Shown: positions 12,601-21,595 of the stretch, piece after piece
How positions within the stretch are numbered: position 1 is the first letter of the stretch
How the letters are laid out: each line of letters opens with the position of its first letter
Assembly: GCA_963971305.1 (NCBI GenBank)
Contig: OZ020307.1
Span: forward strand, 59,827,702 to 59,891,701
Source: Arcuatula senhousia
Taxonomy: Eukaryota; Mollusca; Bivalvia; Mytilida; Mytilidae
Reading direction: 5' to 3'
DNA length: 64,000 bases
Program-made: the position numbers and the translations under genes
The notes under the pieces: model-generated
The model's database searches: none
What the model saw: the letters and a program-made list of their open reading frames with translations, nothing else
Told to the model about the DNA's origin: nothing

Positions 12601-15600
12601 GTTGAAGACTGCTTGCTGTTTTCCGTTGTGATTTTTTGAATTGCTGTTTGTTTATGTTTGTTGTATCGCGTACACTTATTCCACATCTCAATATCGTCTA
12701 TGGCAGTACCAGAGCACTTACAAAGTATTGCTATAACCTCAAACTTACGTCACGGCGAACATTCCTATTTTGATGCTTCGTTTGCAGGCGCGCAATCACA
12801 ATACATGTACATTGACAAAACTGTTGTACAATGTTTATTACTTATTCTATTTTAAAATTCTCTTTTATATTTATTGAATTCCTAATTAAATTCTGTCGAC
12901 TATTTTAAATGTGCCAATGGTTTCATTACATTGCAACATGGGAATACCGCCTTAAATAGACTTTTTTATTTGAGTTCCGATCTGCAATATCTTTTTTTTC
13001 ATTGGAATCCTTGTGAAATTCCCTGCCTACTTTTTACAATCAGATTTGAAATATTTCTTACCGTTTTGAGAAATAAGGGTTGAAGGGGCATAAGCCCATG
13101 TTTTAGAGTTTGTTGAGGCAAATAGTTTTACACAAGAAATTAAGTTGTAGTGGGCCAGTCAATTGTTATGAAGCTTTAATATTATATCCACTGAAGGAAG
13201 AACGGTGTTGTATTTGGGGTTTGTGGTCAAAAAGGGCTAAAATGGGCGTATTGACAAAACGACTGTCGAATTTTTATTATTCATTCAATTTTGAAATTTT
13301 TGTTCATTGAATTTCTCGTTATATTCTGTCAACGGTGTTCATATATATTGCACTGTATTGCTACAGGGAACCAAAGACCGGCCACGCCCATAAAATCAAA
13401 TTTTTAGTTTGGTTCAATTTTCAACATCTTATTTTCCTTGTGAAAATCATTTTTACACAAAAAGTAGCTTTTAATTTTATTTTTTGCTACACATTTTAAT
13501 TTTTTTAAACAATTTAAAATCTGTATATTACCCCGGCTACCAGTACTTTCAGTACTTTGATCCCTTTTATGTTTTCATAATAATGTTGTATTTTGTGTTA
13601 CAACCAGGCCCTGAGATCACAACGGAAGAGGGGGGATTGTTCCTCCACGTTCGGTAATTTTGTTATTACCATTATTTATGTTTGTGGAATATAAGCCGAA
13701 CCCCTCTTTTAAAAGAAATTGGGACCCCCCTCTGGCATGAATGAATTTCGTCAGTCTGAGAAAAAATTACTGTCATATAAACAGTCATAAAAAGTGCATC
13801 TAATAGGATATTACCTGGACGGTGGTTCACCGTAATCAAAGCGCTAAAGCGTTTTAAGGCAAGCGAAATATATAAGAACTATAATAGATTTATTCTCTGT
13901 TAAAGTATATTGTTCAAAATGTTTGCGAATTATTAATTTTGGTGAGCGAAGAAAGGATCGTCATGCAGGTGCCCTCAAATTTAAAGTTAATGAACACAAT
14001 TGCACACACAAGACAGGTATCGTGTAAAAACGGTATCGATTGAAACACCCCTTCGATTAAAATGCACTCGTCCCAATGATGTGTATTTTGTACTGATTTT
14101 ATGAATGGTGAAGCTAGAATCTGAATCCATGCATTGACCAATCAAATGAGAGAAATATTTATACGAACCAATCAAGTAATAGATGAATACATAATGTATA
14201 TGCTATCGCCTTTAACTAAAAAGTTCGTCATGAAAGATGCAAAGGAATAAATAAAACTTGTGCCGGTCATATAAAATGCCAATAAATATTGAGATTTATA
14301 GAAGTGTATATCATGTTAACAAATATTGAAAAGTAATATAGAAAATAAAGCATTTTATTCCAGTCTGGATGCAGGAAAATCACTCCGTCTAGACAGAAAA
14401 AAAACGCGAAAATCATCACTACTCTATAGACTCCATAAGGCTTCGCTGGCGCTTGCCTAAAAACGGGTTGTATGATTCGCCATATGGCTATCCGTATACA
14501 AGTGAATTATCGTTTGACTAAATTAACTGCTCATTACAAATATTAATTCGCTGTCAAAGTATTTTTTCTATTACTTTTAAGATATTATAAGAGTTTATGC
14601 ATACTCATATCAAATTGAAACTAAAACTCTTTTGAAGATCTGTCTGTCATTTCTTTTCAGAGTCATATTCCCTATATCTTTTGGGTCATCAAGGATTTTA
14701 GAATCAAGCCTTGTGGTCGGGGGATATGAAATACCAAAGAATGTAAGATTTTGTTTTGAAATGACGATAAGCACAATAAACAAAATAAAAAACAAAAACA
14801 TAACATATTTTAAGATACACTATAGGATTTGAAGCACTTATTGCCATTGCATGTTCCATTTAGACATCCCTCAGAGTCATAGACCTGCAATTTAGTATAC
14901 AGCCTCTAAAATTATCTAGGCGTTTAAGATACCAGGAACAGTTACTGTAAGTAAGGTGTTATGCAAAGTTTCTTAAAAAAACAATAAAATTTATTCTTTT
15001 GTCTCATCAAATGAGTGCAGTGGCAACTTCGAGGTTATAAATACATGTGTAAATATATATTTATCAGTTTTTGTTCTTTGCTTTTATAAGGGACTATGTT
15101 GTACTATGTGTATGCATGCTGTTATACATTTTGGTCGGGTTTATGTGTTAAATTTAACAAATAAAAACAAATCCCAACTTTTTATTTGGTTATGTTGTAC
15201 ATGTATATGCAATGTTTTAAGGAGTAACCTTTCAGCAGCAGCATTTGAATCAATTAACAATGGATGGTCGAAAAAGAAGTATTAAAACCCAAAACTTTTG
15301 GACAAGTAACATTTCCTATTATTTTACAGACGACCATTTTGATCAATAACAATGCTATGTGCAAGGACGAGCGGTTCTTTGAACGGGCGGGAGAGTTCAT
15401 TCCTGAAAGATGGCTGAGAGAAACAGACAGCGAAGCTAAAGCTAACAAGGAATTTGTGTTTGCAGCCAAACCTTTCGGTTTTGGACCACGCGCTTGTATT
15501 GGTCAACGATTTGCTGAAAACGAGATTTACATTGCAATCACGAAAGTATGTTTAATCGTTAGCAAGTTTTAGGGGCAGGATGCTTTGAATATTTTTCCCT

Positions 15601-16359
15601 TCCAGTCTATGCAAAAAGAGTGCACATAGATTTTTTTTGTTATCGTAAAAGTTTGAATTAAATAAAGAAAAAAAAAAGGAAAATTGGAGTAAGGCAGTGT
15701 CCCGCAGAGATTTCTTCCCCCAAAATTTTTAAATATTTTTTTTTCTCAGTTAAGGTTAACATATACAAGACTATGGCTCAGAGCAAGGTTGAGGTTATAG
15801 GGTTGGGTGACGGGTCTATTTTAAGGGTTTTGGTTCTCACTAAGTCTAGATTAAGGCTAGGTTTTTTTTTTTAGAAAAAAAGAGTTAGGTTAGGGTAAGG
15901 GTAAGATTAGGATTTAGGGCTTCAGTTAAGATAGTGTATAAATTAAAAGGTACTATTGTAAACAAGGTTTAGAATGTTCTGTGTAATCTAAAGGAGACCT
16001 AAGTATTTTCATTCGTCTTAAAGTAAATGCATATACTTTACATTTCTTCATATCTGATTTTACTTTCAGCAAAGTTCTATCATTTTGCCAAAGAGACTTT
16101 TCCAAATAAGGCGTTATGCAACACGCGGGCTATGAGCAAAACCAAGGAATTATATGAAATATAATTCCTTTGCAAAACCAAGAACAAAAAAGGCCAAAAC
16201 AAAAAGATGAGAACTAGAATTAATAACTTTTTTTCTGTTTTGTAGATCATAAAGAATTTCAGAGTTTCTGTACCACCAGAAATGAAAGAAATCAAAACAG
16301 AAATTCGTTTGTTTACTTGTCCAGCAGAGCCAGTGAAAATGACATTTACTGAGAGATGA
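387..16359 (+). CDS. Mitochondrial-clan cytochrome P450 gene, 3' eight exons (N-terminus outside window)
   Basis: The gene encodes a heme-thiolate mono-oxygenase that would accept electrons from adrenodoxin in the mitochondrial matrix. Exons: 387-612, 854-1032, 7322-7517, 7982-8165, 9289-9455, 14661-14742, 15330-15545 and 16246-16359. They join in phase to 453 residues plus stop; P450s have about 500, so the N-terminus and any targeting peptide lie left of position 1. Seen in order: the B/C-helix stretch EWANRRKPAQDKMLRP, the I-helix motif AGGIDST, the K-helix ExxR as ESMR, PERW, and the heme loop FGFGPRACIGQRFAE with the cysteine ligand. FGFGPRxCIG and the basic/AE pattern after it are typical of the mitochondrial clan (CYP10, CYP24, CYP27 and invertebrate relatives). 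The subfamily and substrate cannot be told from sequence. The gene is convergent with the ANKFN1-like gene, and its introns are full of transposon relics. Confidence 0.93.
854..1032 (+). CDS. P450 exon (C-D helix region)
   Basis: The acceptor is ttctcattcag and the donor gtatga after GAAA. The exon reads EGQEWANRRKPAQDKMLRPA, then about 40 helical residues ending YATES. The W-x-x-x-R (here WANRR) that contacts a heme propionate in the C-helix is present. Phase runs from two bases in to one base out, matching both neighbours. Confidence 0.88.
1145..1395 (+). pseudogene. 5' fragment of a LINE ORF2 (endonuclease-RT linker)
   Basis: It reads KFPKDPSVKNHYYKLKREYN and, after an in-frame stop at about 1278, DPKTYWKIVNEFRHDEK then DPSAWISHFNNLNQ. 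This linker precedes the reverse transcriptase in many mollusc and other invertebrate LINEs. The continuation of the same ORF resumes about 1.75 kb away near 3164, so the element was split by a later insertion. Its 5' end is truncated, with no endonuclease domain. Confidence 0.7.
1436..2593 (+). CDS. Reverse transcriptase ORF, YIDD type
   Basis: An uninterrupted 385-residue ORF in the second P450 intron. RT motifs seen: LYWIPKLHKNPYKERYIAGS near the N-terminus, FDFSTFYTTLPH (motif A), GIPMGTNCAPLLADLFL (motif B), FRYIDDVLS (motif C; catalytic aspartates 233 and 234) and FLDLHLEF, then YDKRDDFNF and PAYGVYISQLIRYARAC. No endonuclease or RNase H is visible in the ORF. The first Met may not be the true start, since the element is 5' incomplete. 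I place it tentatively with Penelope-like RTs. It is not part of the P450 gene. Confidence 0.75.
   Translation: MSSFNIPMKEEHEELPYLYWIPKLHKNPYKERYIAGSSSCSTTELSVHLTKILSAVKEGQQAYCDTIYNRSGINHMWILKNSKDLLDHFKSRSFSEVHSLKTFDFSTFYTTLPHEKLKCRLKKLLEKAFSNSRNFVVLGYNSTFFSKTSFKDKICYTLEQVCSMLDFLIDNIFVTFGGEIFQQQIGIPMGTNCAPLLADLFLYSYETEFLQGLVKNKKMKEARSFNLTFRYIDDVLSVNNTSFGSWIPSIYPPELEINETTESNCFTSFLDLHLEFDPGGHLSTKIYDKRDDFNFQIINFPSLQSNIPTCPAYGVYISQLIRYARACKHFTDFLIRHRFLRDRLLMQGYKKIRLIRSLKKFFLRYQPLVEKFKIELKDMIVNCFN
2686..3163 (+). repeat. Two tandem 3'-end copies of the RT element
   Basis: The blocks starting near 2686 and 2974 share long near-identical stretches including gtttggcgcc and aatgcctgtaccaagtcagg, ending with a common tagttttgt-ttat word. 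Internally deleted relatives occur at 13607-13685, and looser relatives of the gcctgt-caagtcagg word at about 12420, 37400 and 61537. Confidence 0.7.
3164..5187 (+). pseudogene. LINE ORF2 reverse transcriptase and C-terminal zinc knuckle, frameshifted
   Basis: The first part (to about 3676) reads KKLKCNKSTGLDNISNNMIK, NYRGITVTSAIGKLFN and QVGFTRKARTTDH, RT motifs of the L1/Jockey-like group. At 3676-3681 a run of six A where five keep the frame shifts reading into a second frame. That frame continues with KKAFDTV, GVKQGDNLRPNLF, MYADDI (catalytic YADD codons 3964-3975) and KPILLYGCEVWG, and ends with a Cys/His knuckle CQQCSSGEIEDEIHFLLHC and a stop at 5187. A single-base insertion thus inactivates an otherwise well-kept ORF. 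The clade (Jockey, CR1 or another) was not resolved. Confidence 0.8.
5188..6712 (+). mobile_element. LINE 3' UTR with tandem repeats and simple tail, interrupted by another element
   Basis: After the stop there are two related blocks about 172 bases apart (cacgaggaggaatg at about 5240 and 5413). The UTR is broken by the tandem-repeat element at about 5584-6496 and resumes with a short region ending ccaataaaatatttctattt and a repeated tttcta tail near 6710. A short tandem tail after a conserved 3' end is how several LINE clades finish, so I take 6710 as the end of the insertion. Confidence 0.6.
5584..6496. mobile_element. Non-autonomous element with inverted ends and five 170-bp tandem units
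   Basis: The ends are related inverted motifs: tctcgcctgcgac at the left and gcgacaggcgagaca at the right. After a GGCGGC-rich segment (5634-5665), five units start at about 5689, 5859, 6029, 6197 and 6353, the first spacings being exactly 170 bases. Units 2 and 3 are nearly identical. Elements with inverted or hairpin ends and a core of about 160-170 bp tandem units are described in bivalves (pearl-type, related to non-autonomous Helitrons). Membership is inferred from architecture only. Confidence 0.65.
6713..7321. other. P450 intron remainder
   Basis: Unique-looking AT-rich sequence between the LINE tail and the acceptor at 7321. No gene or repeat recognised. Confidence 0.5.
7322..7517 (+). 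CDS. P450 exon (E-G helix region)
   Basis: The acceptor is ttgtaatag at 7321 and the donor gtaagt at 7518. With the preceding split codon it reads SVGMLCFNKRLGCL, the mitochondrial P450 signature corresponding to SIGxVxLDxRLGCL, then a helical stretch ending MLKFK. It lies 6.3 kb from the previous exon; the gap is filled by the nested LINE. Confidence 0.88.
7518..7981. other. P450 intron
   Basis: A 464-base intron with clear gtaagt and tttcag ends. Nothing else seen. Confidence 0.6.
7982..8165 (+). CDS. P450 exon (H-I helix; AGGIDS)
   Basis: The acceptor is tttattttcag and the donor gtgagt at 8166. It codes for a charged H-helix segment, then DEAIDLINGLFAGGIDS, the first half of the I-helix whose acidic/Thr pair activates oxygen; the Thr follows in the next exon (TANTL). 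The last 45 bases with the donor and start of the intron are the founder unit of a tandem array continuing to 8636. Confidence 0.92.
8121..8636 (+). repeat. 64-bp minisatellite made of exon end plus 5' splice site (8 copies)
   Basis: The last 45 coding bases of the 7982-8165 exon and the first 19 intron bases form a unit repeated in tandem. The exon/intron junction equivalents fall after 8165, 8229, 8293, 8357, 8421, 8485, 8549 and 8612, so the period is 64 except for the last (63). Every copy keeps ccgtgagta, a good 5' splice site. Only the first copy is coding: read-through meets TGA in tattgacc of the next unit. Copies differ by a few substitutions each. Confidence 0.95.
8637..9288. other. 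P450 intron after the minisatellite
   Basis: No coding similarity seen. Contains a short direct repeat, agtacatcatcaagatata, twice between 9079 and 9124. Confidence 0.5.
9289..9455 (+). CDS. P450 exon (I-K helix, ExxR)
   Basis: The acceptor is ttttaccag and the donor gtcaga. It begins in phase 0 with TANTLVFLLGNLAMNPEKQE, where the oxygen-activating Thr follows the split I-helix, and ends YLKACLRESMR with the K-helix ExxR whose Glu and Arg lock the heme fold. It is out of phase by two bases at its end, completed by the next exon. Confidence 0.93.
9591..9836 (+). pseudogene. Fragment of the YIDD-type reverse transcriptase element
   Basis: Similar to 2356-2632: it reads PAYGVYISQLIRYTRAC, then degenerates with frame breaks, and ends with the shared word gagatgatcacc. 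It is a second, decayed copy of the RT element in the next intron region of the same gene. Confidence 0.75.
9840..10550. other. P450 intron segment, no gene
   Basis: AT-rich sequence. The only ORF (74 codons near 10119) has no recognisable family features. Confidence 0.5.
10554..11785. mobile_element. Non-autonomous DNA transposon with about 250-bp TIRs and subterminal palindromes
   Basis: The left arm (10554-10800) and right arm (11530-11785) are inverted copies: both begin tatatgttgtgtacaagttg and run inwards through ggctgaaaatctagtttaac and caatatag. Each arm holds several composite palindromes in which GTTATAAC (self-complementary) is flanked by TTGTACA and TGTACAA type words. The 700-bp centre is AT-rich with no transposase. 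TA lies at both outer edges, compatible with a TA target duplication, but the superfamily is unknown. Confidence 0.85.
12384..12700. repeat. Repeat related to the 37.3-kb intron repeat
   Basis: Contains atatgtgcctgtcc and nearby words also present at 37395-37440 in the ANKFN1-like gene, so it is a dispersed family copy. There is no ORF of recognisable type. Edges uncertain. Confidence 0.4.
12701..13600. other. P450 intron segment, no gene
   Basis: No coding or repeat signal beyond short AT runs. Short ORFs here look random. Confidence 0.45.
13607..13685 (+). repeat. Short relic of the RT-element 3' end
   Basis: Shares cctgagatcacaacggaaga-like and tcggtaattttgttattacc words with 2686-2873 and 2974-3163, with the middle deleted. 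Confidence 0.5.
13833..14461 (-). mobile_element. MITE, copy 1 of a family shared by both genes
   Basis: About 629 bases; an inverted, highly similar copy lies at 34483-35066. Ends are related inverted words: aaggcaagcgaaata on the left, and ttcgctggcgcttgcct on the right, where the inverse of the right end reads aggcaagcgccagcgaa. No ORF. Compared with copy 2 it keeps about 32 and 13 extra bases. Confidence 0.8.
14661..14742 (+). CDS. P450 exon (beta-1/beta-2 strands)
   Basis: The acceptor is ttcttttcag and the donor gtaaga. This 82-base exon reads VIFPISFGSSRILESS then LVVGGYEIPKN, the strand region after the K-helix in which GYxIPK is characteristic. It lies 5.2 kb from the previous exon across an intron with several transposon relics. 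Confidence 0.9.
14743..15329. other. P450 intron
   Basis: A 587-base intron with no recognised content. Confidence 0.55.
15330..15545 (+). CDS. P450 exon (PERW and heme-binding loop)
   Basis: The acceptor is tattttacag and the donor gtatgt. Seventy-two codons in phase 0. FIPERW is the meander motif and FGFGPRACIGQRFAE the cysteine loop; the Cys is the axial heme ligand. All key residues are intact, so the gene looks functional despite heavy intron invasion. Confidence 0.96.
15546..16245. other. P450 last intron
   Basis: Contains a degenerate TTAGGG-like stretch at 15885-15930 and an atatgaaatataattcctttg-type small inverted word near 16145. No gene. Confidence 0.5.
15885..15930 (+). repeat. 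Degenerate telomere-like TTAGGG stretch
   Basis: About 45 bases of ttaggttagggtaagggt type sequence. The animal telomere unit is TTAGGG, but this could equally be a chance G-rich simple repeat. Confidence 0.35.
16246..16359 (+). CDS. P450 terminal exon with stop codon
   Basis: The acceptor is ttctgttttgtag. It reads IIKNFRV then ends PAEPVKMTFTER and TGA at 16357-16359. The L-helix continuation and a short C-terminal beta segment are usual for mitochondrial P450s. An AATAAA lies 18 bases downstream. Confidence 0.92.
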   Translation: MIKNFRVSVPPEMKEIKTEIRLFTCPAEPVKMTFTER

Positions 16360-16377
16360 CAATAATTTGTTACCTTA

Positions 16378-16383
16378 AATAAA
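16378..16383 (+). promoter_or_regulatory. AATAAA polyadenylation signal of the P450 gene
   Basis: A canonical hexamer 18 bases after the stop codon. The 3' UTR would be very short; no stronger signal is seen before the tandem-repeat element at 16656. Confidence 0.5.
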
Positions 16384-16655
16384 AGATACTGCAATACAAT
16401 ATAATCAAAAAGTTAGTTCAAGTTGGATCTGAGATGGGTTTAAATCTATATAATTAGTATAACAACTCAAATTCATTTGTAGTTTATTCTCCTCCCTAAC
16501 TTTCCATTGTCCTTTTTGAAATTTTCTGATTTGGACTTGAAAAAACAGACAAAAGAACTATGAAGAGCTATGGAATGGCAGCTATCTCATCCCCATACAC
16601 CCCAACTTTATACATTGCAATTTTGATTTTATTTTTGAGATTTTTATAATTTTTA

Positions 16656-17395
16656 TACCCCCACTCGTAAGAGAGGGGGCTATATTGCAATCACCTTGTC
16701 CGTCCGTCCGTCCGTCCGTCTGTCCGTCCGTCTGTCCGTCCGGTTCAATTTCTCTGCTTCTACTGGATGGATTGGTTTCAAATTTGGTACACAGCTTCAG
16801 CATGATGAGGTATACTATGCCTACCCTTTCCAGGTCAGTCCATCATCTACTTCCTGTTTTCCAAGCCGACTTAGACTTTTTTAGGGAAAAACATATGTGA
16901 AATGTGAAATTTTTCGTAACAGATTTCTCGGCTTCTACTGGATAGATTGGTTTCAAATTTTGTACACAGTTTCAGCATGATGAGTTATACCGTGCCTCCC
17001 CTTTCCAGGTCAGTCCATCACCTACTTCCTGTTTTTTGAGCCGACTTAGACTTTTAAGGGTAAAAAATTTGAAAAGTGAAATTTTTCGTAACAGATTTCT
17101 CGGCTTCTACTGGATGGATTGGTTTCAAATTTGGTACACAGCTACAGCATGATTAGTTATACCGTGCCTCCCCTTTCCAGGTCATCCCATCATCTACTTC
17201 CTGTTTTCTGAGCTGACTTAGACTTTTTATGGGTCAAAAATAGACAATTTTTCGTAACAGATTTCTCGGCTTCTAGAAAAGGGATTGATTTCAAATTTGG
17301 TATACAGCTTTAGCATGATGAGTTGTACTGTGCCTCCCCTTTCCAGGTCAGTCGGTCTACTACTTCCTGTTTTCTGAATGGCCGAGTGGGGGTAT
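16656..17395. mobile_element. Tandem-repeat element with CCCCCACTCG inverted ends
   Basis: Left end ataccccc-actcg, right end cgagtgggggta. A (GTCC)n microsatellite (16697-16741, some GTCT) follows the left end, then four units marked by cttctactggatgg at about 16757, 16932, 17104 and 17270 (spacing 175, 172, 166). Same plan as the other pearl-like elements here. Confidence 0.75.
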
Positions 17396-18144
17396 GCTTA
17401 GCACGACTAAGTGCAACCCCTTGTTTTTTTCAATTCTATGGAATTTTTTTAATGAAAATAGGTAAAAAATTTAAAATAAAAGCCTCTGTTATTCGTCCTA
17501 ACATTTTCTAACATACATTTATAGTATATTATAGGTGGATGAGACTCTATTAATGAAATTAACATTGCCCTTTTTAATGACACCATTCTGAGACAATAAT
17601 TTATATGATTTTCTCAGCACCATTCTACTCCAATCATGCAACGTCCATACCTTAAAAGGTAAAGTTTGTCCTGTGTACTAATTTAATCCTTGTAACTTGA
17701 TGTATATTTTATATTTTGATGCCATATATTTCATTTTATTTATGTATTTATTTACCTGTCAGATATTATTATTATATTATTATTTTCATTATCATTATTA
17801 TTATAAAATTATATTAAAAAAAATGTTATTAAAAATATATAACACCTATCTCATCTGTCTTTCATCCCCCAAATGGCTTAAAAAACTGGTGTATGTCCAT
17901 CTGTGAACATGCTACATCAGTTACAGTAAGGGAGTCACTTAAATTGATAGTGGAAACTACAATGAATAGAAGTGCACAAAGCAAGTAAGCAAGCTGCTCC
18001 AGGAACAGTAATTGACTATAGTATAGTGATTGATATGGTAATGTATTATATTAAGTTTCACAGTGACATCTAAATTAACTGATATGGGACCTAGAGAAGA
18101 ATGAGACCCAATAATATATGACCCTGTACTATAAAAAAAAGGGT

Positions 18145-18486
18145 AGATGATACCCCACCACGATATTCATCAATAGTTAAATATATTTGTATACTACATC
18201 TATATAGAGACATAAAAAAATGAGTTATCTTTCTTAGACCAGAAAATTCTTCATTTTTAAATTTTGAAAATTTACAAAGTGGCAAATCTTCAATAATGAT
18301 TTTTGGATCATCCTGAAAATTAAACTTGACCTGTATTTTATTATACTGAACAGCTGTGCAAAATATCATTCAAATCCCTTGACACGTTTTTAAGTTATCA
18401 TCCTGAAACCTTTCAGGAGACAGACAGACACCAAAAGAAACTGAGGGTATAACATAATACCTTGCCACTTCGTGTGGCGGGGTATA
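18145..18486. mobile_element. Short element with inverted taccccaccacga ends
   Basis: Left end gataccccaccacga and right end tcgtgtggcggggtat are imperfect inverted repeats about 340 bases apart. A cagacagac run lies before the right end. Probably a single-unit relative of the tandem-repeat elements. Confidence 0.55.
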
Positions 18487-18759
18487 AAAGATGGAACACG
18501 CAATTTTCTTTTGTTTAGCATTTGTTCAAGTTTCATGAAGATGAGATATAAATTTTGCTTAGAATTCAGCTTTGATGCAAATTCAATACAATCAGGTTTA
18601 AAAATCTGTAAATTAATATGACACAGCAAAAAAGTCGAGTGATTAAACACAAGAGCTTTTGTATTTTTTCTAGAACCTGTACATCATTTTTGTTGATATC
18701 TGAATATGCATCGGTATAAAAACATAATTTTTCATCAAAATCTGATTAAAGGAAGCAAA

Positions 18760-18915
18760 GAGTCACTCCAAGTATCAAAAGTCTGAAAGGGCAACAACAA
18801 AACCAGTAAACACAAAGGAGAACAGCAGGAGGAAACACAAAACACAAAATCAACCATACAGAAATCAAAAAAGCAAACTCAAGTAGTGACAAGAGTAAAA
18901 CATGAAGTAAATGTA
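18760..18915 (-). repeat. Dispersed repeat, inverted copy of the 37.2-kb intron repeat
   Basis: The reverse strand reads ggttgattttgtgttttgtg then ccctttcagacttttgatac, matching 37235-37325 on the + strand with moderate divergence. Confidence 0.6.
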
Positions 18916-19196
18916 CAGACAAGCAAACCAAACCAATCATTATATGTAACTCAAACAAAATGAAACCTATTTTCATTTGGTATATTGTACAAAGTTTGTA
19001 CAAAAAGGTGTGGTGTATAGATTACTGAATGCTTTTATGTGATATTCAGACAATAAAAAATAAGTGAGTAAAATCCAGAAAATGTTTAGACAAAGTGCCC
19101 TGCTTTATATATTCTTAGAATCTTCACATCAATATGTTTTTATGTTCATTCCATCATTCATTTGTGTATAAAGTTTCACTCCTTCATCAACAAGAG

Positions 19197-20525
19197 TATG
19201 TCTCGCCTGCCGGCACCATCAGAAACAATAATTCTTTCTTACTTCCACTATATTTTGCATTTATAAGGATTTTCAGTTTCTCAGATCAAAAGGTGTTTAT
19301 AAAACTAATATATGCAATAAAAATAATTAAGGTCACTCAACCAAACAAGAGTTAACACTAAAGTATGTCTCGCCTGCCGGCACCATCAGAAACAATTATT
19401 CTTACTTACTTCCACTATATTTTGAATTTACATGGATTTTCAGTTTCTGAGATCAAAAGATGTTTATAGAACTTAAACATTGCAAATATATGCAATAAAA
19501 ATAATCAAAGTCACTCAACCGGAAAATTATGGTCAAGGTCAAAAGATGGGGATGCAACTGTGCTAAGCTACTACTGGGGCATATGTATACCAAGTTTCAT
19601 CAACCTAGGACCTATAGTTCTTGAGATATGGAGGTGCTCGCAAAACTTTTCCATTGCTATTATATGTATTGAAAATTGTCAAAGTCACTCAACCAGAAAA
19701 TCAAGGTCAAGGTCAAAAGATGGGGATGCAACTGAGCTAAGCTACTACTGGGGCATATGCATACCAAGTTTCATCATCTGAGGACCTATAGTTCTTGAGA
19801 TATGGAGGTGCTCGCAAAACTTTTCCATTGCTATTATATGTATTGAAAATTGTCAAAATCACTCAACCGGAAAATCAAGGTCAAGGTCAAAAGATGGGGA
19901 TGCAACTGAGCTAAGCTACTACTGGGGCATATGCATACCAAGTTTCATCAACCTAGGACCTATAGTTCTTGAGATATGGAGGTGCTCGCAAAACTTTTTC
20001 ATTGCTATTATATGTATAGAAAATTGTCAAAATCACTCAACCGGAAAATCAAGGTCAAGGTCAAAAGATGGGGATGCAACTGTGCTAAGCTACTACTGGG
20101 GCATTTGCATACCAAGTTTCATCAACCCAGGACCTATAGTTCTTGAGATATGGAGGTGCTCATAAAACTTTTCCAAAAAGTTAACGCCGCCGCCGGTAAA
20201 GTAACACCTATGTCCCGCTCTGCTTCGCAGGCGAGACAAAAATCAAGGTCAAGGTCAGAAGATTTGGATGCAGCTGTGCTAAGCTACTATTGGGGCTTAT
20301 GCATACCAAGTTTCATCAACCTAAGATTTATAGTTCTTGAGATATGGATGTGCTCACAAAACCTTACCATTGCTATTTTATGTATGGAAAATTGTCAAAG
20401 TCACTCAACCAGAGAATCAAGGTCAAGGTCAAAAGATCGGGATGCAACTGTGCTAGGCTACTACTGGGGCATATGCATACCAAGTTTCATCAACCTAAGA
20501 CTTATAGTTCTTGAGATATGGAACT
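19197..20525. mobile_element. Composite tandem-repeat element: two 165-bp and six 174-bp units
   Basis: Two copies of a tgtctcgcctgccggcacca unit start at 19200 and 19365. Then units marked by aaaagatggggatgcaactg start at 19541, 19715, 19889 and 20063, spaced exactly 174, and at about 20257 and 20431. An inverted-end segment with gcttcgcaggcgagaca (about 20220-20237) sits between units, so the satellite continues beyond the apparent right end of the element. The first units share the tgtctcgcctg end with the element at 5584. Confidence 0.75.
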
Positions 20526-20579
20526 CCGCACAGAAACACCAAATGGAGCTAATATTAAGGCTCCCCTAGGGATTCTGTG

Positions 20580-20800
20580 GAATGAATATCAGTGACTTTT
20601 TGGCGCAATACTAAACGTCATACTTGAGAATATTGTCGCAAATGTCGCCTATGACGTCACTCACCTTGACGACGTTATTGATGGAGATGATGATGATGGA
20701 ATGGCCATGATGTAACTTTCAGAGGACTTTTCACTCCTGATTAAGGCAACTGCCGAAACGTTGAGACTTTTGAACAATTATAAATAAATATATAAATTTA
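20580..20800 (+). repeat. Retroelement-like 3' end with gccgaaacgttgag
   Basis: Contains ctgattaaggcaactgccgaaacgt-like sequence at about 20737-20761, followed by an AT-rich tail with aataaata. Similar words occur near the ends of Penelope-like and other retroelements, some of which encode hammerhead ribozymes. No ORF is attached. Tentative. Confidence 0.35.
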
Positions 20801-21595
20801 TGTGTATAAAGTTTCACTGTGATAAAGCTCTATTACTTCTTCTGGAAAACTAACTTACACCTTGGAACAACTTGGAAATGAAAGATGAACATATGGACTA
20901 AAACTATATCTCTCAACTGTACTTTCATAGGCTTGACATAATATTAACATCTGTAATAGTTTCCTTCATTTATTAAACTGTAACAATTCATATTTCATAA
21001 ATAGTTTGCAATTTACACAAATAAGTAGACATCATATAACAAGTTGCTGTAAAGTCAAATCACCAAATTGTACAATAAAAACAAGAGGCTCACAGGGGTG
21101 AAATCATCTATTGAAAAATACCTTTCTTTCATATAAATCAACTTTACAAATTTTGATTCTATTTAAAAAACAGAATTTTTACTCTTTAAAAAAGTCAATT
21201 TTGATCATATCATAGAATATTTGCACTCTTAAATGTTAAAATACAGATTTAAAGTTTAATATTTTCTACTGTTAAAGATCTAATCACCAATTACTTATTA
21301 TATATTAATAATTATTTTATTAATTATCAAAAGAAAAAAATTATACTTATAGAATTAAAAATTAACTTTTATAGTTACTTAACAGTACATGCATTTTATT
21401 AAAAAATTCTATTTGACTAATTCTCTATATAAACAGATTTAAAATGGAAGCATGTATTTTTTTAAAACTGTAAAATAACTACACTTGAAGCAGACATTTT
21501 GTGGAATATTTCAACTTAAATAAAATTACAAATTAATAAAAGAAATGGTTGTCATTGATACAAGATATAAATTCTGATCTATGGAAAATAGTTGG

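Noticed and set aside
16685..16900. Serine/arginine/valine-rich ORFs at the GTCC microsatellite
   Set aside because: Translated simple repeat within a mobile element.
19560..20569. ORFs of 73-139 codons with repeated peptides
   Set aside because: They arise because the 174-base unit (58 codons) is a multiple of three and keeps one frame open. No independent evidence of coding.
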